This document shows positions 11,721-24,147 of a stretch of DNA of 64,000 nucleotides, piece by piece. The position numbers and the translations under genes are program-made. The notes beneath the pieces are model-generated. The model was not told where the DNA came from and searched no databases. It saw only the letters and a list, made by a program, of their open reading frames with translations. The DNA lies in contig CM055104.1 in NCBI GenBank assembly GCA_029204225.1, positions 52,134,294 through 52,198,293 on the forward strand. Reading direction: 5' to 3'. The stretch is from Diphasiastrum complanatum. Lineage: Eukaryota; Streptophyta; Lycopodiopsida; Lycopodiales; Lycopodiaceae. How positions within the stretch are numbered: the stretch's first letter is position 1; each line of letters opens with the position of its first letter.

Positions 11721-13595
11721 GGATCTTAGATCCATGAATGATATGGTACCCAACATCTTGAATGTCTCATGTACATCTTCGACGACCCCCTCCATAGCTA
11801 AGAGCCTCTACACATTTGACTCCCTCTCAATTTCATCAAAGACAATCTCCATCATCACAAACCTCTCTTTTTTATTTTACTCATTAGCCTTAGTCACTGG
11901 TTTCCGATTTGACTTGTTTCTCCATTTTGTGTGGATCAACAAGTACATGCTCTAGTTCTCATCTGAGGCACTACTGCCTTAGCTGAATATCTTAATGGCC
12001 AAGCGTTTGGGATCTAGAATGTCTGCTTTGAAGATCCTTCACCACTTCACTAGCATTGATCTTGCAAAGTGGCTTAGGAAAGAGTCATGTGCCACTCCTA
12101 CATGCATCCAATTGATCAAGTACCTTTTTGTTGCAGGACAAAATCCTCAAGACTCCATCTTTCATACATTGTGCACCATCTCTACTACACCTCGGTCCTC
12201 AACATCTGACTCTTGTTCATTTCCTCTCCATAATGGATATAGCACAAAACATGCTGGATAGAGAGGAGAGTGCATCATCGTCCACATTTTCAAATGAGGT
12301 CTTTAGTATGTTTCAGTTTCTTCGATCAATACGAGTGGAGTAGTACAATTCCTCTCTTTCCATCGTCTTGTAGTTAGACCTGTGTTACGCACCTATTGTC
12401 TCTTGATAACATAGAATTGGCTGATTCTATGATTCATATATAAACCAGTTACTTGATTTGAATAGGGCGATTCTCTGATTGAAATCGATCAAGAATTGGC
12501 CAGAAATATTCTGCATCAGCAAGTCATAAATTTGGACTTCCAAAAAATAGTCGGACTCTCTATCCAAAGACGACTGAACTCATTCGAATACAATCATGAT
12601 TTGGATCCCATTGGGTCTTGATTTGAGGAAACATTGGTTGCACCCTCCCTGTTAATGTCGCAGCCAAAGACAAAGATACCACAACATGAAACATACTTGG
12701 AATGTACTTTTCAGTGTTTTGTACCCTTGGTACTTTAAAGACACTAATAAGTTTTTTTCTTTCTTCTCCTATGAATGTTGTGGTCATAACTAGGATATTC
12801 TGTAACTTTACCTTTTGAATTGCACACTTGGAAAAAATAGGTATGTTGTACAAATTGAATATTTGATGATGTCTTGTAAGTTGTCATAGGTTACTATTCG
12901 CTGTATAATCTTCAAAGTCTCATACAAAGCTTTCTTTAGGGTTGATAACAAAGTTAACAAAGTTGGTTTCCTTAGTCAAGTAGCAAGGTTGCCAGCAATG
13001 GATATATTAAATGATCTTCTTTAAAAGGTCAGGTCATTTCTTAAATTTTTATCTAGAAAAATAACCACATCGAGCTTGTTTGGTTTTTAGAAGTTATGCT
13101 AGCTTGTAGTTGGTGACATATTTTGTAGGAAAATACAAGACATGTACTATCCTCAGTAGGATGGGGTATGTGCAAGATGGTCAATTTCATCAACTTGTTT
13201 GTATACTCTGCTTGCTGCTTGTTCTCCAAGTTGAAGTTTCTCCTACAACTGCTGTTGAGCTATTTTTGCAAGCTGGGCAAGAAGTTAGCACTCTTTAATG
13301 TACCAGGGGAGGTGTCCCCCATTCAAAAGAGATGAAACTTAAAGAGGACAATAATAATTACTTTGGAAGATGATTGGAGCATGCATCCAACCTAAGAGAG
13401 GACACCTGAAGCCAGTAATTGAATACGTGTGAAAGGCACAATGAATATATAAAACTCGTTAGAGTTAACTATGCTCAGTTTTTTCAGTGATTTAGATTCT
13501 CTTGTCTACATGGAAACAGAAGCTTCATTCATTAGGAATTCCAAAAATTGTTTTGTGGCTGGGAGATAACTACATCAATGTCCTATTGATTGCAG
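11721..13595 (+). other. NOMO intron 1, right part; no gene recognised
   Basis: Small ORFs (for example 11995-12261) have no recognisable domain. The first few hundred bases could be decayed hAT-A downstream sequence. The rest is AT-rich intron ending in the acceptor gattgcag at 13595. Confidence 0.5.
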
Positions 13596-13682
13596 GTTGA
13601 GCTTCAGACTTTGGACGGCCTTGTTAAAGACCAGACACAGTGTGCACCCAATGGCTATTATTTTTTACCTGTATACGACAAG
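13596..13682 (+). CDS. NOMO: NOMO exon 2
   Basis: 29 codons, phase 0/0, donor gtacaa. It encodes VELQTLDGLVKDQTQCAP and then NGYYFLPVYDK, one of the most conserved stretches of NOMO proteins and the start of the first beta-sandwich repeat. Confidence 0.95.
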
Positions 13683-13909
13683 GTACAAGCATGTTTCCGT
13701 CTTTTATGTACTTGTTTTCTCCTTAAATTTTTTGTCTGCCTGCTTGTTTTGACTTAAAATTATGTTTAAAATTTTCAAATTGCAACATATATGAACATAG
13801 AATCTGAATTGAAGCTATTTGAAAATAACCAAAAACCAAAAATAGGAAATGTATAAGTCATAGAAGTTTTTTTGTTTTTTTATGTATATTTAATTATTTA
13901 TGTCTAAAG

Positions 13910-13976
13910 CATAGGTCCCGCGGTACTGGGTACCGCGGATCCCGGAACCGCGGGACCGTATTGGTACCGCGGTACC

Positions 13977-14033
<57 letters not shown>

Positions 14034-14395
14034 ATCAGACACGAGGGTCCGGGCCGTTTTGCCGGCATCCGGACCCGGACATGTCCGACCCCCGGATGCG
14101 GGGTCGGGCGTGGCTATTTTTTTTTTTTTGAAAAAAAAAAACAGATGCGTCCGGGGTCCGGACGCAATTTTTTTAAATTTTTTTTTTAAAAAAAAAATTG
14201 CGTCCCCCGGACGCATCTGTTTTTCTTTTTTTAAAAAAAAAAAAAAAAATAGACGCGTCCGACCCCGCGTCCGGGGGTCAGATGCGTCCGGGTCTGGATG
14301 CCGGACGCGGATGCGGGCAAAACGGCCCGGACCCTCATTCCGGGGGCTGATGTTGTACCGGCGGTACCATACCAGCGGTACCAGAGGCCACTATG
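13910..14395. mobile_element. Non-autonomous GC-rich foldback element with 8-bp target duplication
   Basis: A 486-bp insertion is flanked by the perfect direct repeat gtctaaag (13902-13909 and 14396-14403). It begins CATAG and ends CTATG. Inside are nested inverted repeats: a perfect 21-bp pair (14043-14063 with 14316-14336), a 16-bp pair (14141-14156 with 14205-14220), and a core where ggacgcaa plus a T-run faces an A-run plus ttgcgtcc (about 14159-14204). The arms are rich in CCGG and CGCGG and separated by A and T runs. A (TA)n tract lies at 13980-14031. There is no coding capacity. The 8-bp duplication suggests mobilisation by a hAT transposase (inference). It sits in NOMO intron 2, and the transcript would form a long hairpin. 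Confidence 0.85.
13980..14031. repeat. (TA)n microsatellite
   Basis: A 52-bp pure TA run inside the left part of the foldback element, between two GC-rich inverted-repeat blocks. Confidence 0.95.
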
Positions 14396-14403
14396 GTCTA
14401 AAG

Positions 14404-15147
14404 AGTCTATTTAAGGGAGTCAATGTGATTTCCTACTTCTTCACTAAGTTTAAAGAAATTACAATGTTGTTTTTGGAAAAAAATGTGTTTCAAATTTTTT
14501 TTCTTAGGTCATGTTCCGAACTGGAACATGTTTGGAACGTCTTTCGGAACTGGCGTTGTTTTCGAAACAGGCAACTATGCTTGTTGGTACTTGTGGTGTT
14601 TTTGTATTGCTCTTGATGTCATTGGTAGTCATTTAATTCATAAATTCTAGCACACACTTTAGGACTTCAACCATTACCCTTCTAAATTTGTGTCAAGGTA
14701 AGCTCTAAAAGGTGACTTTGAGATCATTATATGCAGTAGAGTTTGAATTTTGTCTAGCGAATTGAATTTTTCCTCCCTGGTTTTACTTGATGCCAATTTT
14801 CTAGACATTCCGAAAGATATCTAGATTGACAGTACCTTAAATTTCTGATTTATGGTGTTTATAAGCAGTTTGGTAAAGTCAGGTTCAACTGTTTCAATGT
14901 CTATTTATATTGGGTTTTCCGTAGGCAACCCATGGAAGCACAAAAGTTAAAATCATGAATTAATAATCACATAAAAGCTGTTGACCTTGGTCAAACCTGG
15001 CAAGACATAGTAGTAAGTTGGAATTGATGACCTACATGTGAATCTTGTTATTACTTCTTTGATGGTCCTTTGTATAAGAGGCTGCTTCCTTTCATAAGGG
15101 AATATAATAGCTGTAATCTCAATTGTTTGCCTGGTTGCTGTTTCCAG
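14404..15147 (+). other. Rest of NOMO intron 2
   Basis: No gene is seen. A 19-bp perfect palindrome (catgttccg-a-ctggaacatg type, about 14511-14531) and repeated ttcgaaac/ttccgaac motifs follow the foldback and may be remnants of a related element. The intron ends with the acceptor tttccag at 15147. Confidence 0.5.
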
Positions 15148-15204
15148 GGCACTTTTTTGATCAAGATCAAAGGTCCTTCTGGTTGGTCTTTTGATCCGGA
15201 GCAG
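15148..15204 (+). CDS. NOMO: NOMO exon 3
   Basis: 19 codons, phase 0/0, donor gtattt. It encodes GTFLIKIKGPSGWSFDPEQ, which continues exon 2 exactly as in plant NOMO (GSF..KI.GPEGWSW.P). Confidence 0.95.
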
Positions 15205-15993
15205 GTATTTTTTCCTCATTATTCTCTTCAACAAGGTGGTTTTCTGCAGCCTGACAAGCTATTGTATTTCAAATTTTGCATGAACAAGGTGGACCACCAA
15301 CCTGCGTTCTAGAATGCAGCACTCCTGTAATGAAACTCTTAGTCTGTAAAAGAATGTACATGGTATTGGCAAAAATTTATATATGTAGTACTAAACCTTA
15401 ATATGTTTTAGATACACCTTAAACCATAATATGTTATGGATACAACAAGATCAGAGCACATTCATGTGGGCATCTGTCAATATTGTTCTTTATCTGCAGC
15501 CTATTGTTCTTATGTGATGCCATATTTGTGACTCTATTCATAACTCACGCCGACTAACTACAAAGTGTGGTGGGAGCTTTGCAAACCCGCGATTCACTCT
15601 TTTGAATCTGCTTTGGAACCCAGCAAAGTCCAATGGTGACTGGGATGCACGAAACTCTCCATAACCACCTTTTTTTATAAGACTTCCACGAACATCACTC
15701 ACCTCTCACTAACAACACCACACCAAGAAACATCACACCATCACAGTCTCTATTCATATGAAACTAAAACACGAATGGCTTTCTCCAATACAAAAGGGTT
15801 ATCTATCCTAGCAAGTAGAGCAAAAGGATGCATAATGGGTTTATTCCATTGGATTCCATAAACTACCTGGTACTACTTAGCTTGGGCACTCACATATTTC
15901 TTGGGAGCTTTAGCCCAAATGGCAGCATTCAAAGTGATTTGGAATATTTCAATATCTCATAAAGAGCTTCATGGAATCTTGCTTGAAGGTCTT

Positions 15994-16760
15994 AGTTATG
16001 GACTCGGCTCATTATATTCTCCGCATCCTTCTTTATTACTTCATTGTTGTGCATAAGCAGGCCCCCTAGGCCCTTCTTATTCATGTATTGGCCTTCAGCT
16101 CTTATTCATTCATTAGGTACTTGGCCATATGATATTGGAGTGAGGCCCGCTTGTAGGAGGGCACGCTATTATCCCTCCTTATCTTCCACTAAACTTGGTG
16201 GCTAAAATAATAAATAGACAAAAATTGGTAGGTTATTTCTAATGGCTATTTTAGTGGCCGCTATCTTTTTTGGCAACCATTTTTGCAGATTTTTTGAGCG
16301 GTATCTATGCATTTTTAGCACCTTATTTGAGGTTTCGGCACTTTTTCATCAGCATTTTTCTCTAGGAGGGCGCCCCATCTACGAATTGGATTTTCAGCAT
16401 ATGGATCTACATTTTGCAGTTTTTTTGTCTTTGATTGGAGGAGAATCACTCAGCACGCACCCAACCGGCTGTCTAGCGCCCATTTCGCTGCCCATTTTGC
16501 ACAATTTCTCGTAGCAGTCCATTGCCCATCCAGACAGCCACCCCACGCCCATTTCTCTCTCATCTTTTCTTCTGTTTTGCATTAATGCCCTACTCCAGCT
16601 CATCACATATATCCAGCGAGTCAGTGAGTTCCAAGCAGTTGAGCAGAGATATGCACAAGCTGCTCTCATCTCATCTCAATGCCTACACAGTTAGGGCTAC
16701 CAATTTGCTTGGTTTACAGTTCAACACCCATCCACATTAACGCCCATTTCTACCCCATAT
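15994..16760 (+). mobile_element. Degenerate LTR plus leader remnant (copia-type, related to 23751-24790)
   Basis: From agttatggactcggctcatta at 15994 the sequence follows the LTR-like region at 23751-24121. Shared landmarks are tgcataagcag, ggcccttcttattcat and gaggacgcactatt versus gagggcacgctatt. From about 16400 it resembles the leader repeats of that element (gctgtctagcgcccatttc versus gctgtccagcgccc). No primer-binding site or coding part remains. It lies within NOMO intron 3 (15205-17141). Confidence 0.65.
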
Positions 16761-17141
16761 ACTTTCCATTTTGTTGTTATCCATCACCCCTTTCCTACCT
16801 AATTTTTGTCTCCATCTTTTCAGCTGTCCATTACGCATTTCCAGTTTCGTCCAAATTTTTTAAATAGTACATTCAAAATCACCTCACTGTTCCAGAACAT
16901 CCATTGCATACTTGGTCCACAACTCCTTGAAACCAGGTTTAAGATTCTCCATTCAAACCTATAGAGAGCTTTCAATATGTTAGATACTGCTGATTTCTTC
17001 TTGAGAGCTAGTTCGATATTAGAAAGTAGATAAGTTCAAGCAATTTGGAGTAAATTGAACAACATTTGGTTTGAAGGCTTTAATTGGAACCTTTTATGAT
17101 TTTCCTTAAGTACGACTTATGCAAAACCTGTGTGAGTGCAG

Positions 17142-17206
17142 GTGATAGCTGTGGTTGATCAGAATGGTTGCAATGGCAATGAGGACATTAATTTTCATTA
17201 CACAGG
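17142..17206 (+). CDS. NOMO: NOMO exon 4
   Basis: 65 bp, phase 0 in and 2 out, donor gtggga. It encodes VIAVVDQNGCNGNEDINFHYTG, with the last codon completed by the next exon. It matches the NED-INFHFTGFTLSG region of NOMO. Confidence 0.95.
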
Positions 17207-17394
17207 GTGGGACCTGACTACCTATCTACGCTTTCTAAGCATCTCTAAACACAATGCAAGCTAAGTTGCTTGAAACTGTTATCCGAATGAGATGCCATTT
17301 GTAATAAACTTAGAGCCTGTTGGTGTGTTTGGTACAATCTATGGCTGTCATTTGCTGTGCCAATGTAAATATTGTTCAATTTGCCCTTTTCCAG

Positions 17395-17576
17395 ATTCAC
17401 CCTTTCTGGAAGGGTAGCTGGTGCGGTAGGTGGTCCTAGCTGTAAAAATGTTGGACAGGGTCCCGCGGGCGTAGATGTTACCTTAACTCCTGCAGGTGAT
17501 GATGTACCCTCAGCCAATAAAATATCAGTGAAAACAGTGGCTGGAGGTACCTTTGAATTCGGAAATCTTCTTACAG
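17395..17576 (+). CDS. NOMO: NOMO exon 5
   Basis: 182 bp, acceptor ttttccag, donor gtaaaa after a 188-bp intron. It encodes FTLSGRVAGAVGGPSC, then GPAGVDVTLTPAGDD and TFEFGNLLTG. It contains the next beta-sandwich repeat with the typical 'SG.V.G..G...G..GV.V.L' opening. Confidence 0.95.
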
Positions 17577-20500
17577 GTAAAATGCTTGCCATATTGATGG
17601 AGAAAAATAATGAAGTGCTGGTGTACAATCTATCAATCATATTTACTTCAAGGTTCAATAATCACTACGTTAGTTATTGACCATGTGTCTTGAAAATTGC
17701 TTTTGCATCCAAGTGGACAATGATATGTTTATGCAGATGTGTGCATGCGTGTGTTTGCTTCATCAGTCTATTTATCTCTATACATATGTAACTGGGAGCA
17801 AGTAGGATTTTTGCATGGTCCTAATTTCAGTTTATAAATATGTATTGTATCATGTATGTACATACTACATAGTTGGTGAAGACTTTTGTATGCATTGAGT
17901 TTCATTTATCTGCATATTCACATGCACATGCATAGCATTGACTAACTGGACTATTATGCATATCATGTGTGGGTGCGTGGATAAAATTGCATCCAGTTAA
18001 TGAGCTCATCTGTTTTATAATCCATTATACAAATTGTATAGATTGAAGGTAAAATACCATAACAGGAGCCAGCAGATACACACTTCTACATTTTATATCT
18101 TTTTTTGGCAGCAATCAATGTGACATCAAGCGATCCACGACCTGCGGATCACAAATTTATTTATTTATTTATTTTTGTATAAAAAAGCCTAATGGCATAT
18201 TTTTTTTCTTTTGATAGTTTAGTTAGTTCTAAATGAACTTGGAAATTAATTTTTGAATGCATCAGAACAACATATTGATAAACTGGAAAGAGGCAAAATA
18301 ACATTGCATAGAGGTTAGAGCCATATTGATCCGGTTAATTATAGATAGAGATACTGTACTTGTATTTTGTTGAGTACGTTGAGTTGACTCACTTTTTTGT
18401 CACAAAATCGGAGATAGGTGCTTATGCTTCATAATTGTTGTCAGTTTGCTGTAATTCAATACGGTTCCATGTGATTTCATTTCACATGATACAGAAATAA
18501 AGATGTTCGATAAAGAACCACTTAATGGCCCAAAATTGGACCGCACTCTTGGAAATCTGAGCAAACTAGATAAGTGAATTGCTCTTGAAAACACCTTTAA
18601 TCTGATACTCGTATTGGCACACTCCCCCCCAAAAAAAAAAAAAGAAGTTTGCGTTCCGAGAAACCATAATTGGATTTCTCAGATCACGTTCCGAAACAGA
18701 ACGCGCAACATAGATTTGATCCTTGGGAAATGCTTTCTACTTGTGAAATGGACTCATCTAGAAAAGACAAGTGTGAATCGAGATTTAAGAACTCCATGTC
18801 AATTGCATCAGGACTATTTTTGAACCTTTGCAAATTTTATAGGGCATTCCAATTGTCAAGATTGCAAACATTGATGAATGCTCTCCTTAAAAGCATAACT
18901 TCTTGTTTTCAAATATGCTCATTCAGATGTTTTGAAACATCTTAAATAAAATAAAACACCTTACATAAGTAAAATCAGATCACTTTTGAGATCTCTTTTG
19001 TAGTATTGCTGAACATATCCATCTTCATTGAATTCGGAGATATATATGTTCACTAGTATTATTGAGATTGATTTTTCACATATGTCCGCCTGAGTTTCTG
19101 CATCCCTATGTTCTCATCTACAAATAATTTCCTAGATATAATTTTAAAGATAGTGTGGACTGTGATGTGTAGGAAGCATTATGAATTAGCAAAGCTTAAC
19201 AAATTTTAACGTGCTGCTTGTAGAAATACTAACTTTATGCATATGAACATTACACTACAATGAATGTTCAGAAAGATGTACATAACCTGAATAAAAAGTG
19301 TTACATCCATATATCTGGACTCTGTATGTGCAGTGTGCACAACATATGTTTGTTATATCTGAATGTAGGTTATAGCCTCAGAAATCTGTTCCTACCAAAT
19401 CTGCTTGGAACTTATTGTACATTTCGAAACTTACTGCTAGAAAACGTATTGAATTAGTTTTCCCACCTTCCTGTAGGTATCTCAGGTGTATGCAGCAAGC
19501 CCGGAGGACTTACTCTCTCGGCTTTGTTGACTTGACAAACTGCAACGCTGGTACTCCCTTAAATCGTGCTAGAAATAATGCCCTCTTACTAGTTCACTGG
19601 TCTTATCTATACCAGGGTGCCCTGCACAGGGACTATCATGGCATTCATGAAGTATCTTACAACGAAGATCCTTCAAGTTTGGCACAAATACCTTTCCATT
19701 TGTCAACAACTACCTTCATAGCATATACTAGATACGTATTGGTGTGTGCCTGTATGGAAGTGACAGACGTAGCTAAAAATAGCAAGAAAGATTGCCAAAT
19801 TTAGCAGTTGAGCTTTGAGAATGCTTGGGTGGCCCCTAGGATGCTAAAGAAATGTTTGGGTATTTTGGAGAATTTCGGTAGCATCTCTTTATCAGAAGTG
19901 TGTTTTAGTTCAAATCCACCCTTATTTACACCCCCCCTTTGAAATTTGGGGAATATACATGTCAGGTACTAGACCAACTAAAGCAAGCATTCTAAGACCA
20001 ATCTAAGACCAATGATGATACTGGTTGTAATGACCACTAGGGAAAACACCCCTAAGATGAGGATAGGAGAACCACAACAAGAGACATGTAGGAGCAAAAC
20101 CACCCAACCAATCCTGGATCAATTCTGGATCTAGCCCCCAAGCCATGCCATGTGAATGCTTGAGGGGCTGTGGACAACCAAGGACAAATTCCAGAGTAAG
20201 AGGGAAACATTAATGAAAACCCTTTTCATGATTATAATTTCTCAGGTGAACACAACAAGGAGGATGGACAATGATTATTAAAGTGGAAATCTTTCACATG
20301 AAGTATGATGTGTGTTGCGCATTTGTGCATGTGTGCAAGTTTGTGTGTCAATCTCAAGTCTGAAATAGAAGTCAAAATGAGCATTTGTGAGTTTGTGGAG
20401 TCAACCCACAAAGTCTGGAATAACCAACTCCATGATCTATACTATGGACTAGTAACCTCCTGTAAGCAACATGCATGAAGATATATCCAGAATAAGAAAA

Positions 20501-20891
20501 TTATAGATTGCAGATTAATCTCCAACTAAGATTTCAAAACAATCAACAAACAATTTCTTAGCAGGCCCTCCTCCAAAACAACACTGCTCTCAGAGCCTCC
20601 TACCAAGAACTCTCAAGTCTCTCAACAGATGAACAGTCCAATGAGAAGAGAACGACTGTATTTGTACAATTTGTAGTCTCCTTAAGAGTTACGGTAAGAG
20701 ACTCACTGTGTATGTATGCTCTACTAGATATTTAAGTCACTGCCGATTCTCAACTGGAGATTAGCCTTTCTCCTAAACTGAGATCATTTCTGTTTTGAAA
20801 GATGTGAGAATCGTAACAAAGATAATTTCACCATTTGACTTGGGCTGATATCTTTAACCAAGAAAAGCATGCATGGTTGGTCTATTTTCAG
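17577..20891 (+). other. NOMO intron 5; no gene recognised
   Basis: 3.3 kb of AT-rich DNA. A short (TTTA)n run lies near 18155-18177. A 60-bp imperfect inverted repeat built on gcgttccg / cggaacgt-like words lies at about 18650-18705, in the style of the foldback elements. A 129-codon ORF at 19415-19804 shows no known domain. Confidence 0.55.
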
Positions 20892-20953
20892 GAAAATATA
20901 AGATAGACGCATTTCATTCGAAGTTGAATGTGACCATAAAAGGAGCTCCAGAG
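20892..20953 (+). CDS. NOMO: NOMO exon 6
   Basis: 62 bp. It completes the split Gly codon from exon 5 and encodes KYKIDAFHSKLNVTIKGAPE, ending at phase 0 with donor gtaata. It corresponds to 'GKY.I.A.HP.L.VEV.G' of NOMO. Confidence 0.93.
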
Positions 20954-21181
20954 GTAATACATTTCTCAACTGTTACTCTTCTGAACTACATGCAATTTTA
21001 GGGTTGAGCAATTCATCTGTTAATACACACTTCTTACACACTACAGTGCATTATAGATGGGTGATGGGTCCACTTTTGAAGTCATGATATGTGTGTTTTA
21101 GTTGTGTTTGGTAGAAGTATGGCGATCTTTTATATCTTTGATATTGTTCTGTTTATTAACTTGCTAGTGCTGGTTGAATAG

Positions 21182-21265
21182 GTGGAGCTTGGCTGGGGCA
21201 ATGTTGTGCTGGATGACATTTTGTTTGTGTCAGGTTACACGGTAGAAGGGACCGTTGTATCTCAG
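21182..21265 (+). CDS. NOMO: NOMO exon 7
   Basis: 28 codons, phase 0/0, after a 228-bp intron. It encodes VELGWGNVVLDDILFV and SGYTVEGTVVSQ, matching 'VELGF.N..VDDIFFV.GY.L.G.VV.QGNP' of plant NOMO. Confidence 0.95.
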
Positions 21266-22204
21266 GTACTAATTTCTCAGTTAATACATTGTACCTTTTT
21301 TGGCAAAGCAACATATATGTAATAGATGTTTGTACATCCTTTGTGCCAAAATACCGTACTTCATTTTCCTATGTCCTAGCTTTTCCTCTCATGTTATGAC
21401 TCATGGGAATGCCCCTTATTTTGTATAATTGTTTCCAACAGCAATTGCAAAATGACTGTTTAGGAAACCACTCTGTACTGAGATTTGGCTAGTGTTTTGA
21501 TACATGTGACTCAACACACTGATGACACGGGCAGGGATCTTGTTACATGTAGTCCCCATAGCCCCTCAGCTTTGTGGATAGCTTCCATATAGTCAAAGAT
21601 TTCACATGTAATTTGTGATGTGCAGCTGTAGTAGCACTCTCTTACTGTTTCAGTTTCTCAGCTAACATCTTGCAGGTACTGCTTTGATAAGTAAATAATT
21701 AATCTCATTTCTTATGTTTTCCTGAGAATATATTTGTACTATATGACACATTATGCTGCAGGCGACTGTGTCAGCATCTGCTTGAAGCCCTTGACAACTA
21801 CAGTTTTCTCTGTATGACCATTCTTAGCAGATTGTAGATGTGGATTGTTACATACTGCTAAAAATTTCTGCTTTTTTTATTTTAGGCTTCTAAGTTATAC
21901 ATCTTCCTCTGTAGTACCTTCGGGTGTTTAGTTGTGGTATTGTAAGCAAGATCAGCATATCATTTTGCTAGCCTATGAACCAAATTTGAGGTGGATAGTG
22001 ATTGTCATAATGAATCATAGAGTTGCGATCAGATCCTTGGATGAGACCACAGTGATCTATCAGTGAATTGAATCTCTATTTGTAAAATTTTGATATATGT
22101 AGGGCTTTTTGTGGCACATTTCAAACTCATTAAGCTTGAGGGCACTTAATGTCATCCCAATTTCTCTTACCTACAGCATCATTCTTTCACTTATGGATTG
22201 ACAG
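21266..22204 (+). other. NOMO intron 7; nothing recognised
   Basis: 939 bp of AT-rich intron with no coding or repeat signal. Acceptor gattgacag at 22204. Confidence 0.6.
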
Positions 22205-22364
22205 GGCAATCCAGTGCTGGGTGTTCAAGTTTATCTGCACTCAACTGATGTTTCCAATGTCTATTGTCCACAAGGACCGGGGAATTCTCCCAGGTCCGAA
22301 ACCGCAGTGTGTCATGTTAATTCAGATGCAGATGGAAGGTTCAAGTTTTGGAATATTCCATGTG
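22205..22364 (+). CDS. NOMO: NOMO exon 8
   Basis: 160 bp, phase 0 in and 1 out, donor gtaagt. It encodes GNPVLGVQVYLHSTDVSNVY, then CPQGPGNSP and a segment ending DADGRFKFWNIPCG. It matches the third visible repeat of plant NOMO (GNPILGVHIYLHSDDVS...). The next exon is 22.6 kb away. Confidence 0.96.
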
Positions 22365-23221
22365 GTAAGTGATGCAAAATACTTCTAATATTTGCTTCTA
22401 AAATGTGGCATGTTAGGCTAAGGCTAGTAAGTGTACAAACATGGATCTTATTCTCAAGAAGCTCGATGGAAATATGATAAAGGATGTATCGTCTGCTAAA
22501 GTTTGATACATTAAGTGGGTGGGTTAACCATGTAATGTTTTTCCTTCCTTTTTCTTCTCATCAATATCAAGAATTTGATGTGTCTTCTTTAAACAATATC
22601 AAGAATTTGCATATTCAACATCAACTTTGTCTAGAAAACAAAAATATATGTCGGGATTGTTTTGCAGTATTAGTTGTGCACACTAGAATGTGTGTCCGCT
22701 GTCAATGACTTATCAGCCAATGCTGTAAACGTCCTTGTGTCTCACCTTTGGTGTAGTTGTTTTTGGCACAAGGAAGATGACTAAATAATTCAATGTTGTG
22801 GCATTGTTCTCTATATTGGGTTGATAGAAGTGGGTTCAAGACGTACAAAGGACTTTTGGAGACCAAAACGATCACCAACAACTTACAAGAGAAGAATGAA
22901 TGGACGTTATTCAAAACCTAGGCTAAAGAAGTAAGGTAGTAGGAATGCAAGAGTAGTAATATCATATGAACAATTGTCAATAAAGTGAATAATCATGTAG
23001 GAGGTCAAACTAGTTAGGTTTAACATTACAGATGGAAAAATGTATGCAAGAAAATGAGAGAGCCTCTATAGTAGCATTACTTTTTCCTGAATAATGTGTC
23101 AAATTCAAAGTTTTGAAGAGATCCAAACCATGAGAAATGCCTATCACTAGGATGTTATCTAGCGAAGAACTATCATAAAAATTGATGACTGGTAGGACGG
23201 AAATCACACTGTTTACAGTTT

Positions 23222-23520
23222 TACTCTTGGACAGTTCGGGTTTCTTCCCACCAGCTTGCTATTGAGACTGGTCGTATTAGGGGACTCCACGTGAGGACAG
23301 ACTATGTCTGATGTGTTCCTTGGGAGAGATTGAGTCGGAGGAGCATTTCCTTTTTAGATGTTTGCCTAGAGATCTTGGGGCACTATCATTTCCTTTTCAA
23401 GGATGCACCCACTTTACGCTCTCTCATCACTTATGTGGATCCTAGATGTGTTGCCCTTATGATATATGAGATGTCCTTTAAAACGTCCCCTAGGACTCCC
23501 AACCAAAATAGAGCTTCCTA
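23222..23520 (+). pseudogene. LINE-C 3' fragment (C-terminus of ORF2)
   Basis: A 5'-truncated fragment. It reads LGQFRVSSHQLAIETGR, then a cysteine-motif region that is frame-broken, then LFKDAPTLRSLITYVDPRC and VALMIYEM. The same C-terminal phrases occur in LINE-D (LGQLRIFSHQLAIEAG, FVSYLDARCLGLL) and LINE-F (ALISYEDSRCVALMIREM). It is the only LINE piece here on the plus strand in the giant intron. Decayed sequence to about 23740 may belong to its 3' end. Confidence 0.75.
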
Positions 23521-23750
23521 GAACACCAAGGGAGGATTGCAGTAGACGAAACCGTCCCAACCAAACCTAGACCCAATACCAGTCTAGCCTCCGAGCAATC
23601 TAGGAGATAGGCAAGCCACAGGAAGAGCGCTTCACAGTCTGACAACATAACGGCCACAGACTCTTCAATCCTCCTCATTGACACTGGTAAGGGTATATAT
23701 AGAGTGTAGAGCCAACCCCACCTGCCCATGCACTGAATCCACATGGAAGC

Positions 23751-24121
23751 AGTTATGGACTTGGCTCATTACATTTGCCGCGTCCATTCTTTTATTGTTA
23801 TTATGCATAAGCAAGCCTAAGGGCCCTTTTATTCATATACTAGCCTTGGGCCCTATTTGGTTATATTTTTAGGACTTGGTCACATTGATTTGGAGTGGGG
23901 GTCCTCCTATTGGGAGGACGCACTATTTTCCCTCCAAATCCTTTTCCCTCCCTTTTTTGATTCCTCCATTTGATTCAGGGAGAGGGTATAAGTAGGGCAG
24001 CATTGTATTCCTTTATTCAGTTTATGATGATTGCTCCTCTTTTAGCCTCCTTAAGCATTCTCTTCCTGCTTTCTAACTTAAGTCTTGCTTTCTAGCATAG
24101 CTAGTGAATCTTAGCTTGTAA
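23751..24121 (+). mobile_element. 5' LTR-like region
   Basis: It starts agttatggacttggctcatt and ends directly before a primer-binding site. The internal part contains a TATA-like gtataagtag near 23988 and C/T-rich downstream sequence, as in LTRs. It resembles the remnant at 15994. It does not resemble the 3' LTR at 27873-28676, so it is probably from a different element than the copia coding region that follows. Confidence 0.65.
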
Positions 24122-24123
24122 CT

Positions 24124-24135
24124 TGGTATCAGAGC
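24124..24135 (+). other. Primer-binding site for initiator Met-tRNA
   Basis: TGGTATCAGAGC, the standard plant LTR-retrotransposon primer-binding site complementary to the 3' end of tRNA-iMet. It sits right after the LTR-like region and fixes the LTR end at about 24121. Confidence 0.9.
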
Positions 24136-24147
24136 ACTTTCCTGCAG

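Noticed and set aside
19415-19804. 129-codon plus-strand ORF in NOMO intron 5
   Set aside because: No domain or repeat-family similarity was recognised. The flanking NOMO exons 5 and 6 join perfectly without it, so it is not an exon of the gene.
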